Assembly: GCA_038230415.1 (NCBI GenBank)
Contig: JBBRNH010000101.1
Coordinates: 1 to 17,688 of the forward strand
Length of the DNA stretch: 17,688 nucleotides
Direction: 5' to 3'
From: JBBRNH01 sp038230415
GTDB lineage: Bacteria > Bacteroidota > Bacteroidia > Cytophagales > Spirosomataceae
Shown here: piece by piece, positions 14,081 through 17,688 of the stretch
Position numbering within the stretch: the first letter of the stretch is position 1
Layout: every line of letters starts with the position of its first letter
Translations under genes and position numbers: made by a program
Notes under the pieces: model-generated
The model's database searches: none
Told to the model about the DNA's origin: nothing
Seen by the model: the letters and a program-made list of their open reading frames with translations, nothing else

Positions 14081-14133
14081 GGTCAAAAGTCGTAAGTCGC
14101 GGGTCAAAAGCCAAAAGTCGCCGGTCGAAAGTT
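14081..14133 (-). repeat. 21-nt tandem repeat (GGTCAAAAG)
   Basis: Two 21-nt units (14081-14101 and 14102-14122) agree at 17 of 21 positions, and a partial third unit (14123-14133) begins GGTCGAAAG. They fill the spacer between the omega-amidase stop codon (14132-14134) and the ROK start, and touch that stop codon. Confidence 0.75.
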
Positions 14134-14902
14134 AAATCGTGAACGCATCGGCATCCCGGTCTGCCGGAAAACTCGCCCGGAACACCCGCAATTCGTTTAG
14201 CGACAGCGTTTGCTGATGCACGGTTTCGGCATCGCCCGCCCGGAAAAGTGCGTTTCCCATGCAGTCAATCACTGCCGATTCGCCCGCGTAGGTCAGCCCG
14301 TTGCCATCTGTGCCAGCACGGTTTACGCCGACCACAAAGCTGAGATTCTCGATGGCGCGGGCTTGTAACAGCGTGTTCCAGGCGTGTTGGCGGGCTGCGG
14401 GCCAGTTTGCCACGTAAAGCAGCAAGTCGTAGGGCGTTGATGGGGTATTGCGGCTCCAGACCGGAAACCGGAGGTCGTAGCAGATGAGCGGGCAGATTCG
14501 CCAGCCGCGCCATCCTCGAATAAGCCGTTGATTACCAGCCGTATAAACCTCATGCTCACCCGCCATTCTGAACAGGTGGCGTTTGTCGTAGGTGTCAAAC
14601 TGCCCGTCGGGTTGCATCCAGATCAGGCGGTTGAAAAACGTGTTCTGGCCGTCGCGCACCACGTAGCTGCCCGTTACAACAGCGTTGGTTTGGGCGGCCA
14701 TCTGCCGCAGCCAGCGCAACGTCGTCAGGCCCATCGGTTCGGCAACGGCGCGGGCCTCCATCGTGAAACCCGTGGTAAACATCTCCGGCAACACAATTAG
14801 ATCAGTTGGTTCGGGCAGGGTAAAAATCTGCTCCTCCAGGTGGGCGCGGTTTGCCACCGGATCGTGCCAAAACAGGTTGGGCTGGAGGAGAGTTATATTC
14901 AT
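14132..14902 (-). CDS. nitrilase-superfamily omega-amidase (YafV/Nit2-like)
   Basis: The product is 256 residues. The nitrilase Glu-Lys-Cys triad is complete: Glu40 in VLPEMFTTG, Lys107 in YDKRHLF and Cys141 in LICYDLRFPVW. The CYDLRFP nucleophile motif and the length fit the branch with omega-amidase and YafV, which release ammonia from alpha-ketoglutaramate or ketosuccinamate; these toxic keto-acids arise from glutamine and asparagine transamination. The later ANWPAARQHAW and GVNRAGTDGN segments also fit. The protein is cytoplasmic. The ATG at 14902 is preferred; five more in-frame codons upstream are made of the AGTGGCAAG repeat. It lies downstream of def on the same strand with a palindrome in the 75-nt gap, so co-transcription is possible. 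The exact amide substrate is an inference from subfamily. Confidence 0.92.
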   Translation of the reverse strand: MNITLLQPNLFWHDPVANRAHLEEQIFTLPEPTDLIVLPEMFTTGFTMEARAVAEPMGLTTLRWLRQMAAQTNAVVTGSYVVRDGQNTFFNRLIWMQPDGQFDTYDKRHLFRMAGEHEVYTAGNQRLIRGWRGWRICPLICYDLRFPVWSRNTPSTPYDLLLYVANWPAARQHAWNTLLQARAIENLSFVVGVNRAGTDGNGLTYAGESAVIDCMGNALFRAGDAETVHQQTLSLNELRVFRASFPADRDADAFTI

Positions 14903-14908
14903 AGTGGC

Positions 14909-14980
14909 AAGTGGCAAGTGGTTAGTGGCAAGTGCTTCGCCCGGTAGGACTGGTCACTTGCCACTAACCACTTGCCACTA
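14909..14980. repeat. AGTGGCAAG inverted repeat between def and the amidase gene
   Basis: Arms at 14909-14934 and 14955-14980 are reverse complements at 25 of 26 positions (wording TAGTGGCAAGTGG, then TTAGTGGCAAGTG) around a 20-nt loop. The TAG stop of def (14978-14980) is the first word of the element on the minus strand. Extra AGTGGCA words run up to the amidase ATG. No T run, so not a typical terminator. Confidence 0.88.
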
Positions 14981-15550
14981 TTTTGGGAACCGCATCTTGT
15001 ATTCTACGTCCACTTTGCCCTTGCTGATGTCGGCGAGTTTTTTCTTGACCAACTGCCGTTTCAGGGGCGACATATAATCGGTGAAGAGTTTACCTTCGAT
15101 GTGGTCGTATTCGTGCTGAATAATCCGGGCGGCCATGCCTTCATATTCTTCTTCGTGGGGGTTCCAGTCGGCATCAACGTACCGAATCACGATAATTTCG
15201 GGGCGCATGACCTCGGTACGAACGCCGGGAATACTCAAACAACCCTCTTCAAACGACCAGTCATCACCGGCTTCTTCAATGATTTCGGGATTAATAAATA
15301 CCTTCTTGAAGTTGTCTAACGTCGGGTCTTTGTCTTCTTCGTCGGCCCCTTCGTTCACTGCCGAGCCGTCAACGACAAACAGGCGGATGCTTTGCCCAAC
15401 CTGCGGGGCTGCCAGGCCAATGCCCGACGAAGCGTACATGGTTTCGTACATATCGGCGATGAACGCGCTCACGTCCATACTGCCGGGTTCAATGGGTTGG
15501 GCGCGTTTCCGCAGCACCGGGTCGCCGTAGGCTACTATTGGGAAAATCAT
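14978..15550 (-). CDS. def: peptide deformylase
   Basis: The product is 190 residues. All three deformylase motifs are present: GIGLAAPQ (43-50), EGCLS (102-106) and HEYDH (146-150). Cys104, His146 and His150 are the metal ligands and the Glu of HEYDH is the catalytic base. The enzyme removes the formyl group from new proteins at the ribosome. An acidic insertion (about 66-80, EGADEEDKDPTLDN) separates the first two motifs and is typical of Bacteroidetes forms. The gene lies one base after ruvX and is clearly in the same operon. Its TAG stop is part of the AGTGGCAAG palindrome. Confidence 0.97.
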   Translation of the reverse strand: MIFPIVAYGDPVLRKRAQPIEPGSMDVSAFIADMYETMYASSGIGLAAPQVGQSIRLFVVDGSAVNEGADEEDKDPTLDNFKKVFINPEIIEEAGDDWSFEEGCLSIPGVRTEVMRPEIIVIRYVDADWNPHEEEYEGMAARIIQHEYDHIEGKLFTDYMSPLKRQLVKKKLADISKGKVDVEYKMRFPK

Positions 15551-15551
15551 A

Positions 15552-15965
15552 TTATTTTTTACTTTCCATGTACGATTGTAAAATTATGGTCGCGCTGACT
15601 TTATCAATGTTGCCTTTGTTGCGCCGGTCTTTTTTGGTGCTGCCAGCCGCAATCATGGCCGCCAATGCCATCCGCGACGTAAACCGTTCGTCGTGCAGAA
15701 ACACCGGAATATCGGGCAGGGCCTTTTCGAGCCGTTTCACAAATGTCAGTACGCGGGGCGTGTTGTCGGTGTCTTTGCCGTCGAGGTGTTTGGGCAGGCC
15801 CATGATAAACGCTTCTACGAGTTCGGTAGCAACGTAGGCTTTCAAATAATCGAGCAGGGTGTGCGTCGGCACCGTTTCCAACGCGGTTGCAATCAGTTGC
15901 AGGGGGTCAGTAACGGCGATGCCCGTGCGTTTTTGCCCATAATCAATTGCCAGCAGTCGTGCCAT
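15552..15965 (-). CDS. ruvX: RuvX/YqgF family RNase H-like nuclease (putative Holliday junction resolvase)
   Basis: The product is 137 residues, the normal size. It opens with LLAIDYGQKRTGIAVTDP, the RNase H-fold strand pair with Asp8, and has VFLHDERFTS with the conserved Glu and NIDKVSATIILQSYM with the late catalytic Asp. Family members are implicated in resolving recombination junctions and, in some bacteria, in ribosomal RNA processing. It is the first gene of the minus-strand run and is followed by def after one base. A TATCTTTG promoter box lies only about 9 nt before the ATG, so the transcript may be leaderless or nearly so. Confidence 0.94.
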   Translation of the reverse strand: MARLLAIDYGQKRTGIAVTDPLQLIATALETVPTHTLLDYLKAYVATELVEAFIMGLPKHLDGKDTDNTPRVLTFVKRLEKALPDIPVFLHDERFTSRMALAAMIAAGSTKKDRRNKGNIDKVSATIILQSYMESKK

Positions 15966-15973
15966 AATGGGCG

Positions 15974-15981
15974 CAAAGATA
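15974..15981 (-). promoter_or_regulatory. -7 promoter box for ruvX-def operon
   Basis: On the minus strand TATCTTTG matches TAnnTTTG exactly, 8 nt before the ruvX ATG. The -33 region is occupied by the GGTTTA tandem repeat and has no TTG. A start about 7 nt past the box would give a leader of only a few bases. Confidence 0.5.
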
Positions 15982-15986
15982 CAAAT

Positions 15987-16010
15987 CGGTTTACGGTTTA
16001 TGGTTTACGG
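15987..16010. repeat. 7-nt tandem repeat (CGGTTTA)
   Basis: Three adjacent units CGGTTTA, CGGTTTA and TGGTTTA, plus a final CGG, lie in the divergent spacer between ruvX and the NUDIX gene. A CCGAAAAC word appears twice later in the same spacer (16071-16078 and 16085-16092). Confidence 0.7.
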
Positions 16011-16103
16011 GGTATGCTCTGGTAGATTCATGTCAGGGTTAGTCTTGTAGCTTTTCGTTGTATTTTCACCCCGAAAACTGAATACCGAAAACCGTTTCCC
16101 GCT

Positions 16104-16601
16104 ATGCCCAGGATGAATTTTTGCCCCGTTTGCGCCAGTCCGCTCGAAAAAACACTCAACGCGGGCCGCAACCGGCTGGTTTGCTTAAAGCCCTGCGGCT
16201 ACGTGTTCTACAATAATCCGCTGCCCGTGGTGGGGGCCATTGTTGAATATGACGATGATACGGTGCTGCTGGTGCAGAGCCACGGCTGGCCCGCCGACTG
16301 GTTTGGCATTGTGACTGGGTTTCTCGAAAAAGGCGAAGAACCCGCCGAGGCCGTGCTGCGCGAAGTGAAAGAAGAAACCGGGCTTGACGGCGAGATTGTA
16401 GAAACCCTGGGATTGTACACGTTTTATCAGCGCAACGAAATTATCATGACCTACCACGTCCGGGCATCGGGCGTTATCACGCTCGAAACCAATGAGTTAG
16501 CGGCTTACAAACTGGTGCCGATTGCCAAGCTCAAACCCTGGCCGTTCGGTACGGGTATGGCCGTGAAAGACTGGCTGGCAAAGCGGGGAAACGTCGGCTA
16601 A
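16104..16601 (+). CDS. NUDIX hydrolase with N-terminal zinc ribbon
   Basis: The product is 165 residues. The N terminus carries four cysteines in a zinc-ribbon arrangement (Cys7, Cys10, Cys27 and Cys31). The NUDIX box is a perfect fit to GX5EX7REUXEEXGU from Gly72 to Leu94, with Arg86, Glu87, Glu90 and Glu91 for metal binding. Such enzymes split nucleoside diphosphates linked to another group; the zinc ribbon plus NUDIX order recalls NudC-type NAD(H) pyrophosphatases, but the protein is shorter and the NudC SQPWPFPxS signature is absent, with only PWPFGTGM near the end. The start could also be the ATG at 16113. It is divergent from ruvX and convergent with upp. NUDIX membership is firm; the substrate is open. 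Confidence 0.93.
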   Translation: MPRMNFCPVCASPLEKTLNAGRNRLVCLKPCGYVFYNNPLPVVGAIVEYDDDTVLLVQSHGWPADWFGIVTGFLEKGEEPAEAVLREVKEETGLDGEIVETLGLYTFYQRNEIIMTYHVRASGVITLETNELAAYKLVPIAKLKPWPFGTGMAVKDWLAKRGNVG

Positions 16602-16604
16602 CGG

Positions 16605-16658
16605 CTTCTCCCTTTCATCCCCTTCTTCCCTTTTATCCCTTTCTTCCCCTTCCTCCTT
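16605..16658 (+). repeat. pyrimidine tract with 18-nt tandem repeat
   Basis: 54 nt with only two purines. Two adjacent 18-nt units, CCCTTTCATCCCCTTCTT (16610-16627) and CCCTTTTATCCCTTTCTT (16628-16645), agree at 16 of 18 positions, with a partial third. It fills the gap between the convergent NUDIX and upp genes. No hairpin terminator was found there. Confidence 0.75.
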
Positions 16659-16661
16659 ATT

Positions 16662-17354
16662 TCACACCTTCTCGCCAAAGGCCAAATCACCGGCATCGCC
16701 GAGGCCGGGAACGATGTAAAAATGTTCGTTGAGGTGGCTGTCTATCGCGCCGAGCCATAGGTGGCACTGCGGCAGTTGGCGTTGCACATACCGGATTCCT
16801 TCGGGGCTGGCAATCACGGCGGCAATGTGGGTGTGGGCGGGGGTGCCGTAGCGCAGCAGCGCATGATACACTTTTTCGAGCGAGCGGCCCGTTGCCAGCA
16901 TGGGGTCGGTCAAAATTAGCGTCCGGCCAGAGAGGTCGGGGCTGGCGATGTAGTCCATGGCAATTTCAAATTCGTTCAGGCTGTCGGCGCGTTCTTCGTC
17001 GGTAAGGTCGGTTTGGGCCAGGTCGGGGCGCGGCACGTAGCCCCGGTAGGCTCCGGCAAAGGCATGGTCGGCTTCGTCGAAATAGCGCGTGAACCCCTGA
17101 TGAAACGGCAACCCGGCCCGCAGAATCGTAGCGATAACGGGCTGTTGCAGAAGTACTTGACCGTCAGCCACGCCGAGAGAAGTTTGTACCCGTTCGTTGT
17201 GGTAGGGCAGCATTTTCGAGATTTCGTAGGCCATCAATTCGCCCAATCGCTCTAAATTTCGGCGAAACCGCAGCCGGTCGCGCTGGGTGTCAACGTTGCG
17301 AAGTTCGGCAATAAACTGATTGGCAATCGAGGGCTGATCGGCAAAGACAAACAT
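16662..17354 (-). CDS. upp: uracil phosphoribosyltransferase
   Basis: The product is 230 residues, slightly longer than the common 208-215. It makes UMP from uracil and phosphoribosyl pyrophosphate in pyrimidine salvage. The motifs are ILRAGLPFHQG (77-87), the phosphate-binding LTDPMLATGRS (148-158, with Arg where many forms have Gly) and the uracil-binding PGLGDAGDLAFG (216-227). A less conserved acidic stretch lies at 110-133. The ATG at 17354 starts 36 nt from a divergent exported-protein gene. It is convergent with the NUDIX gene. Confidence 0.96.
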   Translation of the reverse strand: MFVFADQPSIANQFIAELRNVDTQRDRLRFRRNLERLGELMAYEISKMLPYHNERVQTSLGVADGQVLLQQPVIATILRAGLPFHQGFTRYFDEADHAFAGAYRGYVPRPDLAQTDLTDEERADSLNEFEIAMDYIASPDLSGRTLILTDPMLATGRSLEKVYHALLRYGTPAHTHIAAVIASPEGIRYVQRQLPQCHLWLGAIDSHLNEHFYIVPGLGDAGDLAFGEKV

Positions 17355-17390
17355 AACAGACGGGGTTTGGTGGTAATTTAGCGGCTAATC

Positions 17391-17688
17391 ATGAAAAAAT
17401 TTGTTTACCCACCCCTGTTCGTGTTGCTGATTGTGGTTCGGGCCTGGGGCCAAAGCCCGTTTGTGCCGCTCAATGCTGATTATTACCACCTCGTTGACCG
17501 GCTCGAAATCAGACAAGGCCGCTGGGCCGAAGGCTTTCACAGCAGCACCAAACCCTATAACCGCCAAAGCATTGTTCGACTCACCGACAGTGTGCTGACC
17601 AACCCGCAGTATCAACTTTCTGAAACTGACCGCTTTAACCTCGGCTACCTCCGCGACGATAGCTGGGAATGGGTTAATTACCTGCCCG
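17391..17688 (+). CDS. exported protein, 3' end outside window
   Basis: The frame opens at ATG 17391 and stays open to the window end, giving 99 residues. The N terminus MKKFVYPPLFVLLIVVRAWG is a Sec signal peptide with likely cleavage near Gly20-Gln21. The mature part starts SPFVPLNADYYHLVDRLEIR and goes on with a Trp/Arg-rich stretch and DDSWEW. It resembles the start of large Bacteroidetes outer-membrane proteins, but the visible part is too short for a family call. It is divergent from upp with a 36-nt spacer. Confidence 0.85.
   Translation, partial: MKKFVYPPLFVLLIVVRAWGQSPFVPLNADYYHLVDRLEIRQGRWAEGFHSSTKPYNRQSIVRLTDSVLTNPQYQLSETDRFNLGYLRDDSWEWVNYLP

Noticed and set aside
14081..14133. 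CRISPR array
   Set aside because: The 21-nt units are directly adjacent without spacers, so it is a simple tandem repeat.

Overview
The window reads as a GC-moderate chromosomal segment of a Bacteroidetes bacterium, most likely a cytophagalean of the Spirosoma/Fibrella/Rudanella type. This is inferred from the protein families (DUF5606, a heme-binding-domain cytochrome beside a Tat-exported TIM-barrel isomerase, 67K-type SppA), from several exact matches to the Bacteroidetes -7 promoter element TAnnTTTG near starts, and from the near absence of purine-rich ribosome binding sites. No rRNA, tRNA, CRISPR array, transposase or integrase gene was seen.

Layout. 1-4320: sugar and redox genes, namely the 3' part of a HEAT/cytochrome c protein, a Tat-exported hydroxypyruvate-isomerase-like TIM barrel, a small CBM48 (isoamylase early-set) protein, the transporter PnuC and a Gfo/Idh/MocA oxidoreductase. 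4404-5262: a toxin-antitoxin patch with a DUF104-like antitoxin plus MazF/PemK toxin, and a convergent ribbon-helix-helix antitoxin-like gene without its own toxin. 5433-10962: housekeeping genes, namely pyruvate kinase, then on the minus strand an outer-membrane protein, the ribosome-assembly GTPase EngB and DUF5606, and on the plus strand SppA. 10963-13153: an island of about 2.2 kb between convergent sppA and a ROK kinase gene. It is flanked by two inverted copies of a ~57-nt repeat, holds two AT-rich genes of unknown function, and one of these sits between ~77-nt direct repeats. 13151-15965: a minus-strand run ruvX-def-omega-amidase-ROK kinase. 16104-17688: a NUDIX hydrolase with zinc ribbon, uracil phosphoribosyltransferase, and the start of an exported protein.

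How the genes work together. Pyruvate kinase and the ROK sugar kinase are the two kinase ends of glycolysis. PnuC, Upp and the NUDIX enzyme fit nucleotide and NAD salvage. RuvX, Def and EngB serve DNA processing, protein maturation and ribosome assembly. The cytochrome, TIM-barrel isomerase and Gfo/Idh oxidoreductase could form a sugar-oxidation set, although they are not one operon.

The most unusual aspect is in the spacers. Almost every one between minus-strand genes holds its own short-word repeat (GTTTAAGG palindromes, AGTGGCAAG palindrome, GGTCAAAAG 21-mers, GGTTTA 7-mers, pyrimidine 18-mers, GCAAAGACGC palindromes). Several of them contain or abut the stop codon of the preceding gene.
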